Shown here: positions 33,342 to 44,403 of the stretch, piece by piece | Numbering within the stretch: position 1 is the stretch's first letter | Layout of the letters: each line of letters opens with the position of its first letter | Assembly: GCA_963575745.1 (NCBI GenBank) | Contig: CAUYUJ010014347.1 | Location: 136,501-200,500, forward strand | DNA from: Prorocentrum cordatum | Lineage: Eukaryota; Sar; Dinophyceae; Prorocentrales; Prorocentraceae | DNA: 64,000 nt | Direction of reading: 5' to 3' | Made by a program: the position numbers and the translations under genes | Notes under the pieces: generated by a model | What the model was told of the DNA's origin: nothing | Seen by the model: the letters and a program-made list of their open reading frames with translations, nothing else | The model's database searches: none

Positions 33342-33464
33342 GGGGGCCACATGCGAACCCCGGGTTCACTTCGTTCTTTTCGTTCGGGAGCTCCCAAGCG
33401 AAGTGAACCCCACCCTCCCCCTCAGAAATCGTGGGGGTAGGGGTAGGGTTCGCATGCGGTCCCC
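33342..33464. mobile_element. Foldback element family H, copy 2, with nested palindrome
   Basis: Same ends as copy 1 (GGGGGCCACATGCGAACCC / AGGGTTCGCATGCGGTCCCC). It carries about 45 extra bases that are themselves palindromic (GGGTTCACTTCG ... CGAAGTGAACCC), so the copy is longer than the 79-bp one. Confidence 0.85.
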
Positions 33465-33495
33465 TAGTGTCGACCGGCGGAGACCCCGCAAGCAG

Positions 33496-33590
33496 CGTTC
33501 CACTTTGAACGCCGCGGGCGACCCAGAATCGTGCGATGTGGAACGAGTTGGACGCTTCGGCAACGGCCGATCGTTCAAGGTGGAACGATC
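33496..33590. other. Inverted repeat
   Basis: GTTCCACTTTGAACGCC on the left and GATCGTTCAAGGTGGAAC on the right pair over about 14 bp with one mismatch, 60 bp apart. The origin is unknown. Confidence 0.5.
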
Positions 33591-34639
33591 CCCGCAGTGT
33601 CGGAAACCAACGCTGGGGTCGACACGGCGCGAACTTGCCGTATGTTTGCCGCTCGCGACTCTCTCTCCACACTGGACAGGACTGGTGCGGGCGCGCACGC
33701 CGACAGCTGGCCGATGCCGACGCAGCCGAGCTGGCCCTAGAGTCGGTCAGCTGGCTGGCCCACCGCGCGCTTTCGCGCGCGCGCCGCGCTTGGGGGGCCG
33801 CCCCCCTCGCGCGGGCTCGGCGCCATGGCGTCCAGAGCGAGATGGGCGGGCGGCCCAGCGGGGCGCGCGCGGGCGAGGCCAAGTCCTGCCGCTCGTTCTC
33901 TCGGGATCCCGCTTGTGGAGGGCGCTTGTCCTCTCCAGGCCGTTTTGGGCGGTGGTTCGGACTCGCTGATCGAGAACAAGAGAACCCCTAACCCGAGTAA
34001 CACGATGAAGATGTGGCCTGACGGGTAAGGACGGTTTGGTTGGATACATCTGCAGAGAAGACCCCCTATCCCTGATGCTTGTTGGTCCGCCTAAGTCAGG
34101 TTCCCTCCCAAAGGGTTAGGGGTCCTTTTTTGGTTGCTCACGGACGAGTGACCATCCTCTCTGGGCCGCTCAGGAGTGGACCGGAGCGAGATGGAGGATC
34201 GCCCCGCTTTGCCGGTGCGTCGGCGCTGCGGTTAATCCACAGCCCGACTTTGTGCGTCCCCACCGTCGCCGTTGCACCTGCAGTGCGATGCGATCTCTCG
34301 ACATGTAAACACGCAGGCCCCGTTTGGGTGGCCGTTGACCTTCTCGACCACTTTATTTGATACAGTTTCGGAGGGCGCTGTGCCCAGTCGCACTTCATCG
34401 ACTGTGCTTCGTTGGATGCTCTCCCAGAGATGTCGCACCACATGTCAATCCTGGGCTGCATCCCGCCGTTGCATTCGCATGGCGCCAGGTCGGCCCCAAT
34501 ATCGCCCCCGAGACCGAGAGGGTCTCCGCGACTCGCACAGAGACGCAGTGGAACACAGGGGAACTGGAAGTCGGCAAACCAATTTCAATTTGTTTGATCA
34601 GCATGAGCAGACCCAAGAGATTGAGCCATGTTTGCTTTC

Positions 34640-34892
34640 GCGGCCCTGTCGAATGATGAGAAGGAGGAAGCAGAGGAGACGGATGAGGAGGGCGCGGGAG
34701 AAGGATGAAGATGAATTGGAGGAGCATAAGGAAAGAGGGAGGAGGAAGGCGAGAAGAAGGATTGCGTGTTCGAGAAAACACGTTCCTGGTCCATTTCGTG
34801 AACCGTGGGTGGGAGGTGAAAGAAGAAGAGCAGGAGGAGGAGAGAGAGGGGAGCAGGAGGAGGAGGAGGAGGAGGAGGAGGGCGGACTTGAA
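34640..34892. repeat. GA/GGA-rich tract
   Basis: Purine-rich with GGAGGA clusters, leading directly into the coding-like block that follows. Confidence 0.7.
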
Positions 34893-34899
34893 TCTAAGG

Positions 34900-36262
34900 G
34901 CGGATCACTGCTGCAGTTCAGGGCGCATTTGTGCGAACTACTTACCGGCACCACATCACGATTACCTACCTCGCCGCAGCGGGGGACAGCTGGAAGGACA
35001 AGGTCAAGGAAGGCTGGGACACCGTCTGCGATAACTTTCTGGTCCACTCCAACAATGTGCTGTGGACTGACATCCACCACTAGATGGATAGACCCGACAA
35101 CTGCCCACGGCCACCAAATACAGCACACCAGAAGACGCCGCCAACGACCGCGATCCCAACAAGAGGCCCACCACAATTTGGAATGGCAGGAAATCCGAGC
35201 ACTCACAAGTACAGACCCACCACAGCTCCAAACACCACCGTGGAAGAGCAAAGACGAGAAGCCATACACCAATTTACCGACATTACACACCTTCCAAAAA
35301 AGGGCATGGAGAAACGCAACGCCTACGAGGCGATAGAGCGCAAAACCATCCACAGCAACATCGAGCGTTACAGCGAGAATATCAACATCGTCGCGATCAC
35401 CGACACCTCCAGCACCTACCATCCGACCTCCGAGATAGGGATACTCGCTACGTTCATCCTTGAAACCCGCGGAGGAGGAGCACTACACCCATGCGCGGAC
35501 AACTATATCCTGCCCGTCGATCGCCATCACATTACACCACAAACGATAGGCGGACTACGCTGTGCGGGGACCGACCTGAGAGGATAAAACGTACAAGTCT
35601 ACCTATGTCACGAACGGGACACCGCTCTGCTATCTACATGGACGTGGACATACCAGACGCCACCACTACCAGCAAAGGAGATCGATCACGTCACGATCCT
35701 CAAGCTGAGTGCGCCGATCAGCGATCGCCCCAAGTGGCCAGCGATTACCAAAAACGCCCGCATCGACTACCCCGCACAAGTCCTACAGGAAATTACTACC
35801 ATGTCGGAGACCTGCGCGCTCATAATCGACGAAACTGCCAACGTCCGCACCGACGCCGCCAAGCGGGATATCGTCGTTCGCCACGTGGGCTTCACCCCCG
35901 ACGCGGACGCCTCACCCCAAACGAGACACCGACCTGATTACGACGCGCCTGAATACAAGCAGCCCGTCGATCCTGCTGGGCGGCATCCTGAAGGTAAGGG
36001 TCGCCGACAGCGACAAATTATGCGACAACGACGCCAGGACCGCGAGACAGTATCTCATCGACGACGAGGAGGATCGTAGCAAACGGTACCTTCATTACTA
36101 CTGCCGCAAACCACGCGACGCCGGCTTCGAGCTTATCCACTGGACCCACAGCACCTTCCTTGACTGGAATGCGGCATTTCCAGGGGTTAGACCGCAACAA
36201 GCACCGCGCCCTGCGCGCGCGGCTCCTACGCGCACCGGCCTGCAGATCATCCAGCGGCGTTG
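34900..36262 (+). pseudogene. Unrecognised AC-rich coding block, part 1
   Basis: Strong codon-like pattern (third-position C, balanced amino acids) moves between frames. Pieces in order: TYLAAAGDSWKDKVKEGWDT then FLVHSNNVLWTDIHH and a TAG at about 35081; KKGMEKRNAYEAIERKTIHS and NINIVAITDTSSTYHP to a stop near 35585; VQVYLCHERDTALLSTW and EIDHVTILKLSAPISDRPKW, TCALIIDETANVRTDAAKRD; then SILLGGILKVRVADSDKLCD, DDEEDRSKRYLHYYCRKPRD and FELIHWTHSTFLDWNAAFPG, ending at a stop near 36262. I recognise no domain and no reverse transcriptase motif. Frame changes suggest a decayed gene, transposon ORF or integrated virus-like element. Confidence 0.5.
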
Positions 36263-37337
36263 AACACCACAATGCCGCCAGACCATCCCCACCATTGTAC
36301 CAAACGCCTACCCGCTCCTCCACCAGCAGTCCAACGCTCCGACCCCCGAGCAGCCGCCTCCCCCGCCTGGCCCACCCCGCGCGCTTACCACCCCGTCCAA
36401 GGTGCCACAATGACTCCCGTGGCCACTCGCAGGTTCCCTGGCCCCAGCTTCCCCCCAACGTGAAGGCAGGGCGACGCCCTCCCGCCCGACCCACCCCACT
36501 GTGGGAGACTACCGCCTGGCTGGACCGTGCGCGCCGACCTGCAGAGAAGTCTCGCCTGCAACTACTACAAGGACACCGGCATGTTCCAAGGCGACTCCAT
36601 GCACGACCCACGCTGCATTCGGCGACTTACCGACCAGAACGCGGAGGCCTCCAGCATCAACCGGGGCTGCAGCTTCCAGCGCAGCCTCAGGCCAATGTAC
36701 CCCCCACCTTTCACCGACAACCCCCCTATCCCAGGGTTCCCAGCTATGCGCGAGCAGGCTGACGAGGCTCTGACCCTCACCATCCACGACTTGCTCGCGC
36801 AGATGCGCGCCGACTACCAGCGGGGCCCAAACTTCCACGACTGGGTCGACCGAGCTTGCCTACGGTGCTGTGAGCAAGCGCCAGGCCACTTTCTCCCACT
36901 TCTAATCCGCCCAAGCCAACAAGCACGTCATCTTCTTCGACGACAACTTTCTCGTCTCCGCACCGATTCGCGAGGCGGGCGCGCCCGCCCCGCGCGCCGG
37001 CTGCGTTCTCCGCCGCATCAAGCAAATGCGCAGCCCACAATCTATCCTCGCACCGCGCGACGCCCACGGCATCTTCGAGCGCGCTGTCCATGTCGAGACC
37101 CCCCCGCAGCGCGCCCCGACGCCGCAGGGCGAAACGGTTCAGACGGCGCAGCCAGAATCGACTTTTGTGACCGAGAACGCTCCCAAAGACACCCGCGCGG
37201 CTCCATCTACCGACGGCGGCAGTACTAGCATGGCAAGTACAACTCCAGCAACAAGCACCTCGCCCGCGACATCACACCCAGGCCGCGCCACCCCTTCTCC
37301 GAACGTGCCCAACGCAGACCCCGATCTCGGCAGGTAA
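36263..37337 (+). pseudogene. Unrecognised AC-rich coding block, part 2
   Basis: Begins with a proline-rich stretch (NAYPLLHQQSNAPTPEQPPP, about 36300). The frame from 36527 then gives SLACNYYKDTGMFQGDSMHD and DEALTLTIHDLLAQMRADYQ to about 36870. After a frameshift come STELAYGAVSKRQATFSHF, a stop, KHVIFFDDNFLVSAP and a low-complexity Thr/Pro/Ser tail to the TAA at 37335. No family is recognised. Composition matches part 1, so both parts likely belong to one decayed unit. Confidence 0.45.
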
Positions 37338-37559
37338 AAACCCCACCTATCATGCCGACCATCAAGGATGAGCACCAAGCCCAAACACAAGATCTGACCG
37401 ACCTCGCTACTATGCGCACCGAGTTGGAAACGCCCCCAGCAGGCGACCAGCGCAGGCCCGCCACTCCATCTGCCTCGACTGGCCCGACGATCAGCGCCAC
37501 GACGCCCAGCCTCACCGCCAACCGCCCACCCCCCAGGCGGAGCCCCAGAAGGCCACCGG

Positions 37560-38222
37560 TTGGTTCCCAGTTCAGTTACGTTTGTCACCTCGGAGAAGAT
37601 AAACCCATGCGCATTCACTTTCGTTATGGGCGCCACCACGCGACGCCCGTGCTACACGAAGCACGTAGGCCCCCTTGCACACGGCGCCATCAGCGTCAAC
37701 GAGGGCGACGACGTTACGATGCCCAACGTGTCCTTCAACAGCAACAGCGAACTTTGGGCGCGCAGCGCTATCGCCCAATCCAACGGCATGCGAAGCAGCA
37801 GGAAAGCCTTGATCGCAGACGCCATCGTTGACTACCGCTACAACCGCCACGACATCCTGAACAAGCTCGACACCCTTGCCACAGTGGCGGGGGGGCAACA
37901 GGTCAGCTACAACACGGCCGAGGCAATTCAGAAGGAAATCGTCGCGGCCAGCAATCCCGCCCGCGACTTCCTCGGCAAGTTCAACGACTACGTCGGCAAC
38001 CTGCGCTCCGTGCAGCTGGCGATGGCCATCCACGCCCCCGCGCGACGCCGCGCCCATTCAATGCCAGGCCCACATGGCCGCAAGCAAGAACGCACACGCC
38101 GTTCCCCCATAGATGTGCCTGCTTCCCCCTCGCCGCGCTCAACCCCTTCCGCGCTTTGTGTGCGCAGCGTTGCCATGTGTGTCGCTACGTCAGCCATCGC
38201 GCCGCTCACCTTGCAGTCGTGA
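37560..38222 (+). CDS. Unrecognised AC-rich coding block, part 3
   Basis: Longest uninterrupted piece of the block (about 220 codons). It contains VTFVTSEKINPCAFTFVMGA, HGAISVNEGDDVTMPNVSFN, KALIADAIVDYRYNRHDILN and EIVAASNPARDFLGKFNDYV, then a basic, low-complexity C-terminus. The true start is unclear; the frame has no ATG before residue 23. The balanced amino-acid content differs from the Arg/Pro/Gly-rich shadow frames elsewhere. No domain is recognised. The final 50 residues may be read-through into noncoding DNA. Confidence 0.45.
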   Translation: MVPSSVTFVTSEKINPCAFTFVMGATTRRPCYTKHVGPLAHGAISVNEGDDVTMPNVSFNSNSELWARSAIAQSNGMRSSRKALIADAIVDYRYNRHDILNKLDTLATVAGGQQVSYNTAEAIQKEIVAASNPARDFLGKFNDYVGNLRSVQLAMAIHAPARRRAHSMPGPHGRKQERTRRSPIDVPASPSPRSTPSALCVRSVAMCVATSAIAPLTLQS

Positions 38223-38229
38223 AAGGGGC

Positions 38230-39210
38230 GCCTCCCGCCACCAACTTATTTCGCGGTCGGTGGGGGGGGGGCTTTTTCTATCTCGTTTCAAAAAAAGTAC
38301 GCACACCGAAGCCAAACTTGCAAGCTAATTGCAGCACTGTCCCTTGCCCTAAGAGTGCGCGGACTGCAGCGCTTCCACTCCGCGCCGACTCTATGTTACA
38401 GTTCACCGAAATGTATCCCACCTCGCCCTCCTGATGTAGTCCTCCATCTTCTCTGCCGACATTCCGTGCATCCGCCCTCGCTGCGCCAAGTCTCTTTCCG
38501 CGCCATGCCGCCGCCTGTCGCGGTTGTTCTACCTTTTGCCTCGCCAGCAACAGCCCTCTTTCAATGCATATGGGAAGATGGGGCGCAAAGAGGATTTCGG
38601 TTCGATGGGGGCGGGGGCGGTTCTGGCCTATAGCCCCGCGCACCTACCTGCCCACCTACCTCCGCCTCTTCCTTCCCCCCCCCACCTCGTCACCTATCTG
38701 GATCCACCTCCTTGGTTCACGCCTGTTCTGACTTCGGCGGTCTAAATGCGCGTATGCATTTCTTTTTTTTCCCTCGGCTGCCCCCCCTTTGTTCGGTGTC
38801 CCTGTCGCGGGCTCAGTGGCCTCCCCCACTTGCGCTAGTTAGACTGCTTCGCCGTGCTGTCCAGGCGCTCTCCTTCTCCTCTCTCTCTGTAATCAGAGGT
38901 GCCCGCGCTGGTATTTCCCCCGCCCCGTCTACACCTCGTTTTCATGTTTTCCCGACTACGCCCCCCCGCCCCGCCGGGTCAAACCGTGGGGCGGGGCAGG
39001 AAACGATGGCTGCACGGAAAATCCACCGTCCGCAACGAGTCCGTCAGTCAGGAGGACGAGAAGAAGGAGGAGCATGGTGTGTTGTGCAAGTGCGAGAGGG
39101 AAACGGATCATGAAGGTGGGGAGAATAAGGCGGCGGCGGCAACGACGAATACCCAACCATGAAGGCCGTCGCAGGTCTTTATCCCTGGGAGCCTGTATGA
39201 ACCGTTTTGT
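38230..39210. other. No gene seen
   Basis: Unique DNA with C-runs and CT-rich patches. Frames on both strands look random. Confidence 0.5.
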
Positions 39211-39214
39211 AACC

Positions 39215-39640
39215 ATCCTGGGGCCATGTTTGGGCCTCGGCGGCCCTCTTGGGGCTCGCTTGGGGCCAACTCGGGGGCCTTTCGGGCCGTACTGGGGCCA
39301 TTCAGCAGGCTATCGAGAAACACGTGGGCACCGCGCGCGGATTCAGGCTGTCACCCTTGCACTCGAACAGTCGCCTTTTTTGGGCCCTCTTGGGGCGCTC
39401 TTCGCGCCGTATCGGGACACTGAAATAGTGCGTTCTGGAGCGATCCTGTAGCCATCTGGATGACCACACCACCCATGGAACATGAAAGAGCGAGAAGGCG
39501 AGAAACTCCGTCGTCACTTGGGGCCGCTTTGGAGTGGTCATGGGGCCTCCTCGAGGCATGCTGGCACTGGAAGCCATAACATTGGGCCATTTTGGGCCAT
39601 TATGGAGGCCATCTTGGGCTGCCTAGAGCCATCTTGGTCA
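39215..39640 (+). repeat. CTTGGGG minisatellite, diverged array
   Basis: Units such as GGCCCTCTTGGGGC at 39215-39300 and 39375-39420, then GGCCATTTTGGGCCATTATG at 39575-39640, with unique DNA between. Confidence 0.7.
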
Positions 39641-39769
39641 TCTCGTTTCCCCCCGGTCCAGGCCAAGGTGCGGGGATACATGAGGGGAGCGGTCCAATTC
39701 TCAACGAGAGATGGTGCTTCGCTCAATCCCACGCGCCCTCCGACTGTGTCCAGGAAGGTAAACGGCGCC

Positions 39770-39930
39770 AGATGTGCCGCGCGTGTCAGGTGTGCTGCGC
39801 GCATGAGGTGCCCCAGGAACTCCAGGGGCCCAAGCGTGCCAGACGCGACTGGTGCGCCAGATGCGATACGTGTTCCGCCTCCTGCTCCTGCTGGGCCAGG
39901 CGCGCGACTGTGCGCCAGGTGCGCCAATGC
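39770..39930 (+). repeat. GTGCGCCAGATGCG-type degenerate repeat
   Basis: Repeated GTGCGCCAG / GTGCCAGACGCG units with no fixed period. Confidence 0.5.
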
Positions 39931-40761
39931 AGATGACAGCACACATCGGGACACATGGCGACACCCCGGCCATCCGTGTCGAAACCAGTGCAAAGTGGTG
40001 GTGGGGTGGCCAGCGTTGTGAATGGTGTCTGGTTTGTGCACCCGCAGCGAGTTCGCATGGATTGTTGACATTAATAGCGGGCCAGCGCAGAGCGGGGCAA
40101 TTTGATCTCCCCTCGGCCGTGCCTTTCAAAGACAAGTGCAATACGCACGACGGGGGTTACGCGCAGGATTTGGATGTTGCCGCCGCGTGCACATGGCACT
40201 CGTTCTTGTCACAGGGATGGTGGGACGGGCGCACGCTTCCTCCGTTGCCGCCGGTCGAGTGGCGGAGAGGGGGACGGTTCTCAATAGCTTGTGAGAAGCA
40301 GTGATAGGCCCCTCCCCGCGGGGGAAGATGGGGTTTGGGCCCAGGCCCAAAGGTTTGGTGGGATTCCCGAAGAGCTCGGCCTGGACGAGGCGCAAGCGGC
40401 GTGTATCTGGCCGCGCCCTGCTCGGGGGCTCTCTGCCCAGAGTGCTCCGGGGCCGGAGCGTCGGTCACGTTCGCATTGCACCGTTTTCGTCTTGCTGATC
40501 GTTTTTGGCCTGTGGGGGGGGGTCCCCGTCGCTGCCCGACACATCCCCAGCGCAGGGCGCGGGCAGATCTCAAATTGCTGAGGGAGGATGAAACGGACCA
40601 CTGCGGATGGCGATCGCGGTGAGCGATGCAACACCGCGGAGCGGGCCTCGTGAAACAATTTCGATCCGCCAGTTGGATCCAGTCTCGTCCCCACTTCGGG
40701 GAGCCACCCGGGGTCTGGACGGTATCTACCCTACTGCTCCGCCATCGTGCACGACCCGGGG

Positions 40762-40905
40762 GAGAGGACAGGCCAGGAGGAAGAGTAGGAGGAGGAGGAG
40801 GAAGAGGAGGAGGAGGAGAACGAGAACGAGGAGGAGGAGGAGGAGGAGGAGGAGGAGAACGAGGAGGAGGAGGAGGAGGAGAACGAGGAGGAGGAGGAGG
40901 TGATA
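40762..40905. repeat. GGA microsatellite
   Basis: GGAGGA and GAACGAGGAGG units. Confidence 0.9.
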
Positions 40906-40909
40906 GGCA

Positions 40910-41426
40910 AATGATCGGGGAGGTGACGTACCAAGGTCGCGATCTGCAGCTACTTCCTGGTGCAATGCCTTCTGGGCCTGGTGGGCTGCGGACGCTCTCT
41001 TTGCACGCGCGAACTCAACACAATCTCCGAGCGTTCTCTGTACACCTCCCCATTCCCATTCCTCCGAAATCCGAAATCTTCTCCTTCCTTTTCGCTCCTG
41101 CTCCTCCCGCTTCCTCCTCGCAGCAGCCGGAGCAACGTGGCTGGGTGGAGGCTGCGAGTGGCACCAGGTCGCTGAGGGAGCTGGTCGAGGATCTGTGCAA
41201 GGCAGCCTGGAGCGCAAGCAGGAGACATAGGGTCGCGATGATCGAGCACCTCCAGATGCGCGCCTGGGCTGGACACCCAGGAAGGTTGGGAGGCGGCGAT
41301 GGCCCGACACTGGACATGCGAGTAGGGGATCGACTACAGAATTGGTTCATCCCAGAATTGGTTCTTCCGTCGGATCTGCGGAAAGTGCGCCGAATGCTCC
41401 GTAGATCGATCGAGCATAATGGATAA
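40910..41426 (+). CDS. Unrecognised open frame
   Basis: In frame after the GGA run, about 170 codons to the TAA at 41424. The last third looks protein-like and helical: SLRELVEDLCKAAWSASRRH, VAMIEHLQMRAWAGHPGR, then VLPSDLRKVRRMLRRSI. No family is recognised. It directly abuts a TA microsatellite. It could be the tail of an old gene or retroelement. Confidence 0.35.
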
Positions 41427-41475
41427 TATATATATATATATATGCATTTATGTATGTATATATGTATCTACATAT
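41424..41475. repeat. TA-rich microsatellite
   Basis: ATATAT run followed by TATGTATGTATATATG. Confidence 0.9.
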
Positions 41476-41715
41476 TCGTGGACTCGCCAGGAAAATCCAT
41501 TTTGGGGTAAATCAACTGTGCAGTCGATCCCCTACTCGAGATATCCATGGAGATGGCGTGTCAAGAGGGCTGGGAGGGTCTCGGAGACGGGGCGCCCCGC
41601 ACGGCGTGCGGCGACGGCGACGGTGCGGGCGCAGGGCGCCTCGCGTTTCTGGAACTTTCCCCCGCGCGGCGAGGGGTCGGGCCACCGGGCTGTGGCGTGT
41701 GCGGGGCACTTCCCC

Positions 41716-41875
41716 GTAAGTCGGGCCTTGTCCCTCCACAGGGGGAATCTTCAAACACAGTTGAAACAATAGTCTGGGGACGATTTTTGTTTTCGAGTGT
41801 GTGTTGACATGTTTTTTTGTTTTTTGTGGTATTGTTCGTCCAAGGTCCGTCTGTAGGAGGACATGCCCGACCTAA
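41716..41875 (+). mobile_element. MITE family B, copy 2
   Basis: 160 bp. Left end TAAGTCGGGCCTTGTCC, right end GGACATGCCCGACCTAA. The 10-bp CACTTCCCCG occurs immediately on both sides (41707-41716 and 41876-41885), so the target duplication is 8-10 bp. T-rich interior with no coding capacity. Family C copy 2 starts only 47 bp further on. Confidence 0.9.
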
Positions 41876-41921
41876 CACTTCCCCGCCGGGCGAGGGGTCA
41901 GGCCACAACATGGTCTTTTGG

Positions 41922-42099
41922 TACAGTCGGACCGAGGTATCAGATCGAGATCGGCTCGGGGAGGGTACCCTGGTGTTCTTTCTTTGTTAATTGGATGTTC
42001 GTGTGCTTCCGGGGGGAGGGCACCCCCGAATGTTTTTCAGTTTGGCCAGGCAGAGCGTCTCATGTTCTTGAGGGATGTTCTTCTGGCCGAGGTCCGACA
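41922..42099 (+). mobile_element. MITE family C, copy 2
   Basis: Left TACAGTCGGACCGAGGTATC, right GCCGAGGTCCGACAG. The inverted core GTCGGACC / GGTCCGAC is exact. Interior blocks are shared with the copies at 19623 and 47213. Confidence 0.75.
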
Positions 42100-42784
42100 G
42101 CAGCTCTCACCATGCTCCTCCGTCATAATCGTCCTCCTTCTGCTCCCCCTCCTCTCTCCTCTCCCCTGCTCCTCTTTTTCCTTGCCGTCGCCCTTTCTCG
42201 CCCCTCCGTCGTCATCCCTTCTCCCCCAGCGTTGCGTTCGAATCCTTACTTCCTGCGGCGCATCCCTGGCCATGCATTGCTGGCTAATGTAGGCCCGATG
42301 CCTTGCAGACGTCAGATGGTCCTGCGCCACTACCCGACATCCTGACGGTAAGTTCGCGTCGTGTCGACGCGGTGGCGACACCGTCGCGGACGCTCATGGT
42401 TGAACGCCACTGGCGGCCAGGAAGCGGCCGCCACCGAGGGATCTGCGCAAAATCGAAGAGCCCGCGAACACCCAAGGTTGAACGCCGAAGTCGCTGCGGC
42501 ACGAGCCAGCCGTGCTTCGGTTGCCGAGCTCGGGACGGGGACCGCGAGCGCGTCTCTCCGCGGGCGCGCTCGCGAGCGGCCGGCGCAGCGAAAGTCGGTC
42601 TGCGGGCGGCGGGGCGAGGGTGACGATATCGACGTCGTCGACGCAGTCGTTTCTTTATCGAAGACGCCTACGGCGAATCACCGCCGCCCCCTGCCTTTTT
42701 GGAAGCGCCTATGTGGCCGAACGTTGAGGCCAGACCTGCCAAGCTATCGGACCACGTGTTCTCCCCATCGGTTTGGAAAGCCTT
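42100..42784. other. No gene seen
   Basis: Unique GC-rich DNA, with the short repeated GTTGAACGCC at 42400 and 42477. Confidence 0.5.
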
Positions 42785-43593
42785 CGGGGAACACGTGGGC
42801 ATCTTGAAGGTCATCTTGGCCGTCTTGGAGGCCTCTTGGGCAAGCTTTGGGCGATCTTTGGGGCTTTTTGGGCCGTCTCGGGCCAGCTTCGAGCCAACTT
42901 CGGCCATCTTGGTGGGTTCCTGGCACGTCTGAAGCCGTCGGAAGCCGTTTGGGGGGCCTCTATGGGCCGACTTGGGGCCCGCTTGGAATGCTCCAGGGCC
43001 GTCTTGGAGGCCATCTTGGGCGTCTGGGAGGCCATCTTGGGCGTGTTGGAGGCCTCTTGGGCCCTCTTGGGGCCCTCTAGGGGCCATCTTGGAGGCCACT
43101 TGGGCCATCATGGGGCTCTCTTGGGGGCCTCTTGGGCGATCTTGGGGGCTTCTTGGGCCGTCTCGAGCCGTCGGAGAGCCGAAAAGGCGCAAATGCCAGA
43201 ATCCTTCAAAAACCAAGGAAAAATCAATGATTTTGGCCTCTTCGGACTCTCCTGGAGGACCTCTTGGAGGCCTCTTGGGCCGTCTGGGAGGCCTCTGGGG
43301 GGCCTCTTGGGCCGTCTTGGGCCGTCTTGGACTCTCTTGGGCCGTTTTGGAGGCCGTCTTGGACCATCTCGGGCGGACTTGGAGGCCATCTTGGGCCATC
43401 TTCGCGATTTGTTGAGGATGTCCCGAGCGAAACGGCCGTTTTTGGAGGATTTTTTCCGGTCGTTGAGCACGTTTGGGGGCCTTCCGGGTGGCCGGCGGGT
43501 TCTGCCGGAGGCCACTGGGGAGTTCTTTTGGAAAAAGAACCAAAACCAAAACCTGAAACATCCAGCACGCCGTGCACCCCTGCAAGCAGGGGG
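42785..43593 (+). repeat. 809-bp tandem unit, copy 1
   Basis: Starts CGGGGAACACGTGGGCATC. The first half is CTTGGGG-type minisatellite. Then comes a non-minisatellite segment (AGCCGAAAAGGCGCAAATGC ... AAAATCAATGATTTT), more minisatellite, and a unique tail with AAAAAGAACCAAAACCAAAA. It closes with the hairpin CCCCTGCAAGCAGGGG at 43577-43592. Confidence 0.95.
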
Positions 43594-44403
43594 CGGGGAA
43601 CACGTGGGCATCTTGAAGGTCATCTTGGCCGTCTTGGAGGCCTCTTGGGCAAGCTTTGGGCGATCTTTGGGGCTTTTTGGGCCGTCTCGGGCCAGCTTCG
43701 AGCCAACTTCGGCCATCTTGGTGGGTTCCTGGCACGTCTGAAGCCGTCGGAAGCCGTTTGGGGGGCCTCTATGGGCCGACTTGGGGCCCGCTTGGAATGC
43801 TCCAGGGCCGTCTTGGAGGCCATCTTGGGCGTCTGGGAGGCCATCTTGGGCGTGTTGGAGGCCTCTTGGGCCCTCTTGGGGCCCTCTAGGGGCCATCTTG
43901 GAGGCCACTTGGGCCATCATGGGGCTCTCTTGGGGGCCTCTTGGGCGATCTTGGGGGCTTCTTGGGCCGTCTCGAGCCGTCGGAGAGCCGAAAAGGCGCA
44001 AATGCCAGAATCCTTCAAAAACCAAGGAAAAATCAATGATTTTGGCCTCTTCGGACTCTCCTGGAGGACCTCTTGGAGGCCTCTTGGGCCGTCTGGGAGG
44101 CCTCTGGGGGGCCTCTTGGGCCGTCTTGGGCCGTCTTGGACTCTCTTGGGCCGTTTTGGAGGCCGTCTTGGACCATCTCGGGCGGACTTGGAGGCCATCT
44201 TGGGCCATCTTCGCGATTTTTTGAGGATGTCCCGAGCGAAACGGCCGTTTTTTGGAGGATTGTTTCCGGTCGTTGAGCACGTTTGGGGGCCTTCCGGGTG
44301 GCCGGCGGGTTCTGCCGGAGCCCACTGGGGAGTTCTTTTGGAAAAAGAACCAAAACCAAAACCTGAAACATCCAGCACGCCGTGCACCCCTGCAAGCAGG
44401 GGG
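43594..44403 (+). repeat. 809-bp tandem unit, copy 2
   Basis: Differs from copy 1 by a handful of single-base changes (for example one extra T in the T-run near 44252), over 99 percent identical by eye. Confidence 0.95.

Noticed and set aside
42230-42260. Possible tRNA T-loop (GCGTTCGAATCC)
   Set aside because: No matching acceptor, D-arm or anticodon stem could be found upstream.
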